The notes beneath the pieces were generated by a model. It ran no database searches. It had not been told where the DNA came from and worked only from the letters and a program-made list of their open reading frames with translations. The translations under genes and the position numbers were made by a program. This document shows, one piece after another, positions 9,801 through 16,762 of a stretch of DNA of 42,451 nucleotides (within the stretch, counting starts at the first letter, position 1; the number at the start of each line of letters is the position of its first letter). This DNA comes from DATKMG01 sp035541995. GTDB taxonomy: Bacteria; Acidobacteriota; Terriglobia; Versatilivoradales; Versatilivoraceae. The stretch lies in assembly GCA_035541995.1 (NCBI GenBank), contig DATKMG010000666.1, positions 1 through 42,451 on the forward strand. The letters are read 5' to 3'.

Positions 9801-12800
9801 GAACTTCGATTCTTGGTCGAAGCCGATCATGTTCCTTTTGGAAACGCGGCGGGTTCAAGTGAAGGCGCTGCTGGAAGAGTCAGTTTTCGGGCGGAGGGGG
9901 GGGCCACAGAATTTACCCTGCCTTCCTTGACAGCTAAAGTTGAATTTGGGGAATTGTCTCTGCATCGCAAGCAATTCCAGATCGAGCAAGCCAGACCCTT
10001 GCGCCTTACAATCTCTAAAGGAAACCTGCAGGTTGAGGATTTTGAACTCAAAGGAACCGAGTCCCAATTTCTGGTAACGGGAAGTGCAGGCCTCACAAGT
10101 AACTCTCCGCTCAGCCTGTCCCTCAAAGGAAAAATAAGCGCTGCCATCATCCCTTTGTTCATTCCCTCGGTCCAGACTGACGGACAAGTTGAACTGAATC
10201 TTCAGCTAAGGGGTACCAGCTCTACTCCTCGTATTGAAGGATTTGCCCATCTGCGTGACGGAGTAGGCCGCTGGGAGTCCCCCAGGATTGCAGCAGAGGA
10301 GATTGAGGCCAGAATCGAAATCGATGGGAACCGCTTTCGAGTGGCCCCTTCGAGAGCAAAACTCAATGGAGGTGTTATCTCGGGACAGGGCAGTTTTCGT
10401 CTGCAAGGAGGGCAACTTCGGGACGTCGCCTTCAACCTCAAAGGGAGCGATATCTTCCTGGATTTTCCCAAGGGGCTTGAAACTTCCTCTGACTTTGCCC
10501 TGGAGGTGGGATCCAACGACTCCGGTCTGCTGGTAAAAGGTCAATTAGGAGTCAAGGAGGGTGTCTTCCTTGAAAATATCGATTTCCTGGGAAGGTCAGC
10601 AACAGCACTGAATTTCGGTTCCGACTTGGGCTCGATGCCGAAGAAAGGTTCCGCCGGCGGCACCGTGATTCTGGACTTGAAAATCGCCTCCCAACATCCC
10701 ATCCAGGTTCGCAACAATCTGGCAGACCTCTTGGCCAATTTCAACTTTGAAGTCTCCGGGGACTTGAATCGGCCGACATTTGGCGGCTCCGTCAGGATGG
10801 AAGAAGGGGGGAAACTCTACTTCGGGGATCGCTCGTACACCGTGCAACGAGGAGTAGTGACTCAATCCCCGGCAGGTCGTCTCGATCCGTATCTCGACAT
10901 CCTCGCCAATACTCGAGTCAACGATTATCTGATTGAATTGAGGCTTTCCGGTGTAGGTAAGAACATCACAATGACTTTCACTTCCGATCCTGCGCTACCG
11001 GAAGAAGACGTGATCTCGGTTTTGCTGACCGGCCAGACGGTGGCCCAGTCCAGGCACGCTAATTTCGACCCCAAGCAAGCCCAATCTATGATCCTGCTTA
11101 GCGGAGCCCTCAGCACGGATCTGAGCGCGAAACTGCGGCGCCGGTTTGGGATCAGTCAGGTCAGCATTCAACCCAATGCCATTGCTTCAGAATCCGATCC
11201 CGGGACTCGATTGACTATCGCGCAGGATTTGACCCGTTCTCTACGCCTGATCTACTCCTTGAATCTGGCGGACACTCAGAAGCAGATCTGGATATTTGAA
11301 TATGACTTCCGTCGCCGCTTTAGCGTCAAGCTTACCAAGCAAGAAGACAACACTTATCGGGGGGAGTTTCGCCACGATATCAAATTCGGAGGAAAGCCTT
11401 CCATTTTTTCAGATGAACGTGGCAAGCGAACATTGACACAGAAAGTAGGGGTGGTGGAGTTTAGCGGGAACAGGGCTCTTAAGACAGAAGACCTTCAGAA
11501 GACCTTTAAGCTAAGGACAGGACAGAAATTCGATCTTTATAAGGCTCGCAGTGGCTTGCAGAAATTGAGCAAGGAGTATCATAAACACGGGTACGAGGAA
11601 GCCCGGATTCGGATGGACACTGAGGACAACATGGGGGTGGTTGGCTTGAAGGTATTGATTAACGAGGGTCTACAAGTTCAATTCCTTTTCGAAGGAGCCC
11701 ACCCCCCCAAGAAGGTCCGGAAACAAGTACGCAGCGCCTGGCAGACTGGCTTTATCGACCAGCAGCGCCTGGCCAGCTCCAAGGAGGTCCTCCGCAGCTA
11801 CTTACTGAAAGAAGGTTACCTAGATGCGAGCGTTAAGGGCGAAGTCCTGCCCGGCACAGAGAATTTTCGGCGCGCGTTCTTCGATATCGACAAAGGCTCC
11901 AAATTCAGTGCCGCTGGTGTGGTGTTGAGCGGAGCCAGCCCCCAGCATCTCCCGAACCTCAAGCTCTTATTGCGTCAGAACCACCTGGAGAAGGAAATTT
12001 ATGCCAATCCGCGGCGAGCGGTCGAATTGTTCTCCCGTTATTACCTGATCCGGGGTTATCTCCTGGCACACGTAGACTGGCCCAAAGTAGAAAAGGACAC
12101 CATTGGCTTAAAGAGCCAAGTCGTTATCCCCATCCAGGAGGGTCGCGAATTCCACGTCGCTGGGCTGCGTTTTCAAGGTAACCGAGTGCTCGACGTAGAA
12201 CAGCTGCGAGCAGGGATTCCACTGCTGAAAGGAAACGTATTCTCTGCATCCCGGTTGGATGAATGTCTGATAAAGCTGGAAGAGAAGTACCGGAATACGG
12301 GTTATCCCGGCGCCACGATAGCCGCCTCAGTACTTCGGGACGATGAGCAAGCTACGGTGGACCTCGTTTTTCAGATTGAAGAGAAAAGAAGGAATGTGAT
12401 CCAGTCGGTCGAAGTGGCGGGAAATGACCAGACCTCACAGAAGTTCATCAATGGACAACTTCGATTTTCGACAGGCGAATCGCAGAATCAAGAAAAGATC
12501 AATGAGTCGTTGCGCGGTCTCTACCAGACTGGGGGTTTCCGTAGGGTGGAGATTCAACCACAGCCTCCTCCCCAGGTCCTGGACACAAAGGATGGCCAAG
12601 TTCCCGTCAAAATGATGGTCAAGGTGGAGGAACCCAAGCCTTTTCGTTTCCTCTATGGGGGCCTGTACGACTCTGGGACAGGGCCCGGGGTAGTCACTGA
12701 ATTTGAAAACCGCAACTCCCTGGGTGGGGCCAGAGTTGCAGGAGCGCGCGGCCGCTTTGAACGTGACTTCCGTGAATTGAGAGTCTATGTCGCTCAGCCT

Positions 12801-13679
12801 GTGCTCCGAGGATGGCCCTGGAACAGTAGCGTCACTTTCTACGTAAACCGTCAGGATTACTCCGAGACATATCGTGTGGACAAGATTGGTCTTAGCCTGC
12901 AGCAGGATCGTTCCTTAGGGCGGACACTGCGTTTATCTTACGGGTACAAGCTGGAGACTGATTCTCTCGCTTTGATCGGAACCTCAACGAAGCAATCGGC
13001 ACGTCAGGGAATTCTGTCGGCCGCCTTTTCCCGCGATTTGCGCGACGAATTCCTGGATCCCCGACGAGGCAGCTTCCTCTCAAACACTGTGGAATACGCA
13101 CCCTCCTGGCTGGGCAGCGATTACGGTTATATACGCTATTTTGGTCAGTACTCTCATTACTTCCCGCTCATCAAACCCAGGCCCGATCCATTTGGGCTCG
13201 AGACGAAGCGCTCCCCGCTGGTCTTTGCGAGCCAGGTTCGGCTGGGTCTGTTGAAACCACTGACCAGTGTGGATATAGTTCGGCTGGATCCGTTGAAACC
13301 ACTGACCAGCGAGGATGTAGTCTTGACTGAACGTTTCTTCGCTGGAGGTGGGAACAGCATCCGGGGATTCCCCCAGGACAGTGTGGGCCCGGTAAATACA
13401 AATGGGGTACCGATCGGCGGCAACGCCCTTTTCATCCTGAACAACGAGATCCGGTTCCCGATGATTTCATTGCTCGAAGGTGTCGGCTTTCTGGACGTGG
13501 GAAATGTTTATCCAAGAATCAGCGACTTGGATTTCCGCGACCTCAGGAAATCGGCCGGTTTCGGTCTGCGGGTCAAGACCCCGTTTATCCTCCTTCGCTT
13601 CGACTTTGGCTTCCCCTTGGATCTCCGACCTGGCGAGAGTCGAAGCGTTTTCTTCTTTAGCATTGGTCAGTCGTTCTGA
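6816..13679 (+). CDS. TamB-Omp85 (BamA/TamA-type) single-chain fusion
   Basis: The uninterrupted frame encodes about 2287 residues. Residue numbers below count from an alternative TTG start at 6798; the ATG at 6816 is codon 7. The N-terminus has one membrane anchor (about 18-40), followed by more than 1200 residues of beta-rich AsmA/TamB-like repeats. The TamB (DUF490) C-terminal domain follows (about 1240-1420), with its hallmark DPALPEEDVISVLLTG near 1396. Five POTRA domains then start near 1548, 1626, 1703, 1785 and 1867, and a 16-stranded-type Omp85 barrel runs from about 1948 to 2293. The barrel has the loop 6 IRGF motif (2188-2191) and ends in phenylalanine (beta signal). TamB normally bridges the periplasm to a separate TamA; here both are one chain. 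Five POTRAs is BamA-like (TamA has three). Role: probably outer-membrane protein insertion or lipid transport. Neither start has a clear Shine-Dalgarno sequence. Confidence 0.93.
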   Translation: MNRRKWSVRRCLFWMGSAGLPVVLISLAFIHTPWGRVWLFSLLQAKLQQTTGLRVEAKNLRFNLFTLRFELESAVVHTLDSAGLPELAQAQHVLIQLPHRELWHPSLKALQISIEQLSINLLTTRGGRRNWPSSQGGGFPTLPKELPLTSVAVSNFSFSWKDEPNSVELRSPVGPLSLSRELGQEGSSLRFQGVHNGQIRWKAEALPFHDFKVRAVFRSGQLNVEDVQLKSGASSTTFQGWWHPSGSPELDLHVQVRLDTTGLSQFLILPFPMQGQINGDLLVSGTTAIPRVHGDLSATDLLFAGLRVRPIKASADWEGASPVIMLRNLEGGLLSGSFKAHGQFAFPKTGRSSLLSAELRGIDPEAALNLWRKSWPAVGRGTIRMEASCPELMWQKGQADVAFEFKSHRNHLGAVAGVSGKFSLKQEGDQTTRLTVQQFQLPGTQGHGSFVVQGEGRQLEGQIQVLVDSARELLPAVEEWMQKPPGTLQPISIDGALRLNAELSGSLHNPVLAAEVQGSRIALGRVHNVVVNFNGNFTPQQVQIENFRLDWENQSLQGSTGIDFSAPATSIKLKAEGREINLPNVLEGLGLSVPLKGTSDLRISASGPFSSPEAGLEFDARSLEYSGEPLGRLTGHLQWHPHQLVSGKLRLEKPQGGEIGVLEAAGGLNLTAKSFDFQLKSNPLCISNLRVPGGVPFSTRLQLEARGQGNIDAPTVDLKASSLDTVIGERDIGAIELRMGLARHRAEGTVQVPLLNLSSRLEIESRSPYSSDFQISLDNLDLAKLSIPVGNRQLLGGVLKGSIAGKLDLHQPETLEGKATLEKALVIIGGKQFVNENPLHILFSSQQIEFDTAGFSSGDSKLSFSGKVPIGEKAPPGVFQLRSSLGSEFLRSLVPQVSIVGPEGRIDTELSASGVRNNLDVTSTVTVHGGSLLGLGFSLPFSKLAANFSLKEDYLDLHQLVAEIGEGKIQATGMVPLALLTKSPPSVTNKRGPSKELRFLVEADHVPFGNAAGSSEGAAGRVSFRAEGGATEFTLPSLTAKVEFGELSLHRKQFQIEQARPLRLTISKGNLQVEDFELKGTESQFLVTGSAGLTSNSPLSLSLKGKISAAIIPLFIPSVQTDGQVELNLQLRGTSSTPRIEGFAHLRDGVGRWESPRIAAEEIEARIEIDGNRFRVAPSRAKLNGGVISGQGSFRLQGGQLRDVAFNLKGSDIFLDFPKGLETSSDFALEVGSNDSGLLVKGQLGVKEGVFLENIDFLGRSATALNFGSDLGSMPKKGSAGGTVILDLKIASQHPIQVRNNLADLLANFNFEVSGDLNRPTFGGSVRMEEGGKLYFGDRSYTVQRGVVTQSPAGRLDPYLDILANTRVNDYLIELRLSGVGKNITMTFTSDPALPEEDVISVLLTGQTVAQSRHANFDPKQAQSMILLSGALSTDLSAKLRRRFGISQVSIQPNAIASESDPGTRLTIAQDLTRSLRLIYSLNLADTQKQIWIFEYDFRRRFSVKLTKQEDNTYRGEFRHDIKFGGKPSIFSDERGKRTLTQKVGVVEFSGNRALKTEDLQKTFKLRTGQKFDLYKARSGLQKLSKEYHKHGYEEARIRMDTEDNMGVVGLKVLINEGLQVQFLFEGAHPPKKVRKQVRSAWQTGFIDQQRLASSKEVLRSYLLKEGYLDASVKGEVLPGTENFRRAFFDIDKGSKFSAAGVVLSGASPQHLPNLKLLLRQNHLEKEIYANPRRAVELFSRYYLIRGYLLAHVDWPKVEKDTIGLKSQVVIPIQEGREFHVAGLRFQGNRVLDVEQLRAGIPLLKGNVFSASRLDECLIKLEEKYRNTGYPGATIAASVLRDDEQATVDLVFQIEEKRRNVIQSVEVAGNDQTSQKFINGQLRFSTGESQNQEKINESLRGLYQTGGFRRVEIQPQPPPQVLDTKDGQVPVKMMVKVEEPKPFRFLYGGLYDSGTGPGVVTEFENRNSLGGARVAGARGRFERDFRELRVYVAQPVLRGWPWNSSVTFYVNRQDYSETYRVDKIGLSLQQDRSLGRTLRLSYGYKLETDSLALIGTSTKQSARQGILSAAFSRDLRDEFLDPRRGSFLSNTVEYAPSWLGSDYGYIRYFGQYSHYFPLIKPRPDPFGLETKRSPLVFASQVRLGLLKPLTSVDIVRLDPLKPLTSEDVVLTERFFAGGGNSIRGFPQDSVGPVNTNGVPIGGNALFILNNEIRFPMISLLEGVGFLDVGNVYPRISDLDFRDLRKSAGFGLRVKTPFILLRFDFGFPLDLRPGESRSVFFFSIGQSF
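13236..13319 (+). repeat. 42-bp tandem duplication inside the Omp85 barrel
   Basis: Two adjacent 42-base units (13236-13277 and 13278-13319) differ at only about five positions. They encode the near-identical segments VRLGLLKPLTSVDI and VRLDPLKPLTSEDV, in frame, just before the conserved ERFFAGGGNSIRGF loop 6 segment of the barrel. The unit length is a multiple of three, so the frame is kept. Confidence 0.9.
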
Positions 13680-13740
13680 ACGGTGACTCCTATCGGAGAT
13701 TCGTTGCGGTTGGAATTCGAGTCTGTTATTGTCGTGCTCT

Positions 13741-15351
13741 ATGGCGAAGACCGCGCAAAGGCTATCCAGGGGCCCATACCGTCTGGCAAAGGTGCAGCTC
13801 ATCGCCGTGCTGGCAGTGCTGGCCTTTCTTGGCCCGATTGCGACGGGATCGTGCTTGGGGAACCCGAGTGTCTGGGTCCCGGCACGCTGGGACGGTGGGC
13901 CGCTCGAAGTAGCGCGCCGTGCGAAAGACAAGGCAGTGGCTGAAAATGGGTCAATTCGCAAGGCAATCGCCGAATGGTACGATCCAACTACCCTTTCCCT
14001 GCTTGAAGGCACTCCTATCAATTGCCTGATACTCACATTCATGGCGGAAGCTGAGCCTGCGGTGCAAAGACTGCAGCTTCAACAAGTCAAAGATTACGCC
14101 ATGCTGGCCCGAAAACGCGGCATCACAGCAATGGGGATTGTCTATCCAGGCTTAGATCCTCGGGTTGTCGCAGCGGCCGCCGATGAGGCGCGGTTGGATG
14201 GCCTTGTGCTGGACGGGGACTTCCCCAGCCAAGGCGGATTTGCCAAGAATCTGGAAGCAGCGCTGCGATCCATCGACAGTCCAGCCCTCGTAATCCCCAT
14301 TGCCCGAAATGCGGCGTTGGTCCGTAGGGCAAAGATGCCGTTGCTGGCGGTCACGGGGGTGCGTCCCAATGCTCGTGATCTGGCGGATATGGGCATCAGG
14401 GCGGGGCCGTCAGCCGAGCCCTGGATCGATTCAAACATCTGGCTGGTCCGTTCGATCCGGATGGGGACAGCCTGGCGGCCGATCTGGATTGATCAGCAGC
14501 CCAACTCCAACTCACAAGGGGATTACCTGAGATGCGTGGCTGACTCGGCTGTAGCAGGGGGCCGATGGCTAGTTGCACTTGATGATGAGCTTCGCTCAGG
14601 ACTATTCCGTAGGGAAACGGATGCACTGGCAATCTGGAAAAGCGTGGGACGCTACCTCGCGTTCGCGGAAGATCATGCTGAATGGCGTAGCTTTGCACCT
14701 TATGGGAACCTTGGGATTATTCTGGATACGGCCCGACAGAATTCAGCAACATCTGATGAATATTTAAACCTAGTGGCTCGCCGCCAGGTCCCCTATCGCG
14801 TGATTGAGCGCTCTCAGCTCAACCTTGAGTCGCTACTGACCTTCCGAGCGATATTGGCCGCAGATTTGGTTCCACCAAGCGAGACCGAGCGAAAATTGCT
14901 GCAAATCTTCGCGGAGAATGGCGGGCTGGTCGTGGCCGGCCCGTCATGGGGTGGCCCTCCCAAAGAAAATGATTATGCTGAATTTTCAGTCGGAAAAGGC
15001 CACGTTGTGGTCTACAAAGACGATCCCCCCGACCCGGAAATGGTAGCCAGGGATATGCTGGATTTGCTGGAACCTGAAGCCATGGGACTCACCGCGTTCA
15101 ACGTGCCTTCAGTCCTGACTTACGCAAGCAACAGCGACTCTGGCAAACGCGCGCTGATCCAGATGCTCAACTATGCCACGACCCCTTTCAATAGCAAAAT
15201 AACCATCCGGCTCAATGGGAATTTCAAAGTCTCGCACCTGTTTACCCCGGAGGATGCACCTATCGAGTTGCCAGTTAGGGGGACATCTGATAGCCGGACG
15301 GAGGTCGCCATACCGAAGCTAGCAGTGTGGGGCGCGTTGCTTTTGGAGTAA
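13741..15351 (+). CDS. Exported hypothetical protein, TIM-barrel/GATase-like
   Basis: The 536-residue protein starts at an ATG (an in-frame TTG lies 12 bases earlier) and has a hydrophobic signal segment (VQLIAVLAVLAFLGPIATGSC), so it is probably exported; the cysteine does not sit in a canonical lipobox. After it I see repeating beta-alpha units (LILTFMAEAEP, ITAMGIVYPGLDPRVVAAAADEARLDGLVLDGD), then a segment like a glutamine-amidotransferase-fold domain (GIILDTARQ to ENGGLVVAGPSWGG) and a small C-terminal beta domain. This order is reminiscent of glycoside hydrolases with a beta-galactosidase trimerisation-type domain, but I see no catalytic pair I can trust. It lies 61 bases after the fusion gene and 50 before the DUF362 gene, possibly one operon. 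Confidence 0.7.
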   Translation: MAKTAQRLSRGPYRLAKVQLIAVLAVLAFLGPIATGSCLGNPSVWVPARWDGGPLEVARRAKDKAVAENGSIRKAIAEWYDPTTLSLLEGTPINCLILTFMAEAEPAVQRLQLQQVKDYAMLARKRGITAMGIVYPGLDPRVVAAAADEARLDGLVLDGDFPSQGGFAKNLEAALRSIDSPALVIPIARNAALVRRAKMPLLAVTGVRPNARDLADMGIRAGPSAEPWIDSNIWLVRSIRMGTAWRPIWIDQQPNSNSQGDYLRCVADSAVAGGRWLVALDDELRSGLFRRETDALAIWKSVGRYLAFAEDHAEWRSFAPYGNLGIILDTARQNSATSDEYLNLVARRQVPYRVIERSQLNLESLLTFRAILAADLVPPSETERKLLQIFAENGGLVVAGPSWGGPPKENDYAEFSVGKGHVVVYKDDPPDPEMVARDMLDLLEPEAMGLTAFNVPSVLTYASNSDSGKRALIQMLNYATTPFNSKITIRLNGNFKVSHLFTPEDAPIELPVRGTSDSRTEVAIPKLAVWGALLLE

Positions 15352-15401
15352 GATGAATCTGTGGGAATTCAGGATCATTCGAGAGGTTCAGGAGAACAGT
15401 C

Positions 15402-16661
15402 ATGCAAAAGTCTCATAATTTATTATCACGCAGAGATCTACTTTCACTCTCCGGGTTCGCAGTCGGTGCGTGGATCGCAGACCGTGCTGGGGTAATCGCT
15501 GCGACTCCCCTGGCACCTGCGTCCCCAGTGTCCGTTGCAAAGGTCGCTAGCTACGATCTGGACCTCGTGGCGCAGTTCGAGCGCATGTTCGATGAACTTG
15601 GAGGGATTGGCCAGCTGGTTCGAGGCAAGACCGTCGCCATGAAGTTGAACATGACCGGCGCGTCCGGCAAGGGCCGTCGAGTGGGAATCAGCGCAGGTCA
15701 GACCACCTGGGTGCACCCCAACGTTGTGGGCGCACTCGTCGCCGTGTTTGGCAAGCTGGGAGCCAACCGCATCCGATTGCTGGAAAGCACGTTCCGGAAA
15801 AAGAATAACCCGCCGCTCGAAGACGCCATGCTGCAAGATGGTTGGGACGTCAGCGCCATCAAGAGCGCCGCGCCACTGGTGGAACTTGAAGACACCAACG
15901 GACTGGGTCAGGGCAAACAATATTCAATTCTCCCGGTCAAGACCGAGCGTCCATACGTCTTCCCGGCCTTCGGTTTGAACCATTCTTATGAAGACTGCGA
16001 TTTCTTCGTTAGCGTGGCCAAAATGAAGAACCATGAAGAACTGGGTGTCACCCTATCCATGAAGAACCTCTTCGGGATTACGCCGGAGCTAGGGTACGGA
16101 GGTCTTGATCCAGTGCCCCCCGGTGCGTCAAAGTGGGTGAGAGAGCGGGTGTTCCACTATGGCCAGGTGCAGCCGCCTGCCGGTATGCCCCAGGAGATCG
16201 ATTTGAAGTCCAACCGTTACGAAGGCTGGCGCATGCCGCGTCTTCTTACGGATATCTGCGGGGCGCGCGCCATCGATCTAGCGGTGATCGACGGGATTGA
16301 GACCATCGTCGGCGGTGAGAGTACGGGAATCCCCGGAGCCAAGCCGGCCAAGCCCGGACTGTTGGTGGTCGGCCGGAATTGCGTATGCACCGACGCGGTT
16401 GCGATGGCAACGATGGGATACAACCCGCGGGCAGGGCGGCATGAGGCTCCATTCCGTCTCAACAAGAATTCGCACTACCACCCCCCTGAGCAGTTGATCC
16501 CACCCGAGGAATCGCATCAGTATGCTGACAACACCGTGTTAATGGGTGAAGCAGCCGGAATTGGCAGTGCGGACCTCGGCCGGATTGATATTCGGGGCAC
16601 GCCCATCAAGGATGCTGTTTACGATTTTGAAGCCCGTCGTCGAAGCTCGGCACCTCTTTAA
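15402..16661 (+). CDS. Tat-exported DUF362 family protein
   Basis: The 419-residue protein begins with a twin-arginine signal (SRRDLLSLSGFAVGAW), so it should be exported folded, often with a cofactor. The remainder matches the DUF362 pattern: VAMKLNMTG near the start, a central DFFVSVAKMKNHEELGVTLS and MKNLFGITP block, and a late DGIETIVGGESTG and VCTDAVAMATMGYNP block. DUF362 proteins are often linked to Fe-S or anaerobic functions, but their reaction is not known. No CxxCxxC ferredoxin-type motif is present here. The ATG has AGGAG nearby upstream. It is the last plus-strand gene before convergent selB, and follows the exported hypothetical protein by 50 bases. Confidence 0.85.
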   Translation: MQKSHNLLSRRDLLSLSGFAVGAWIADRAGVIAATPLAPASPVSVAKVASYDLDLVAQFERMFDELGGIGQLVRGKTVAMKLNMTGASGKGRRVGISAGQTTWVHPNVVGALVAVFGKLGANRIRLLESTFRKKNNPPLEDAMLQDGWDVSAIKSAAPLVELEDTNGLGQGKQYSILPVKTERPYVFPAFGLNHSYEDCDFFVSVAKMKNHEELGVTLSMKNLFGITPELGYGGLDPVPPGASKWVRERVFHYGQVQPPAGMPQEIDLKSNRYEGWRMPRLLTDICGARAIDLAVIDGIETIVGGESTGIPGAKPAKPGLLVVGRNCVCTDAVAMATMGYNPRAGRHEAPFRLNKNSHYHPPEQLIPPEESHQYADNTVLMGEAAGIGSADLGRIDIRGTPIKDAVYDFEARRRSSAPL

Positions 16662-16762
16662 TGCAAACACATTGAATAGGTGTTCAAGAGGATTACTCCT
16701 TTGTCCATTCTAAAGGGTTCAAACCTCCAAAATCCATCCGGAGGAACCGGAACTCGAACCTG

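Noticed and set aside
11340..11460. Possibility that the TamB and Omp85 parts are two genes
   Set aside because: No stop codon, no ribosome-binding site with a start and no signal peptide lie at the junction; the frame is open throughout. Raw-read confirmation would still be useful.
13467..14042. 191-codon minus-strand frame across the end of the fusion gene
   Set aside because: It overlaps the conserved barrel C-terminus and the signal peptide of the next gene; no domain.
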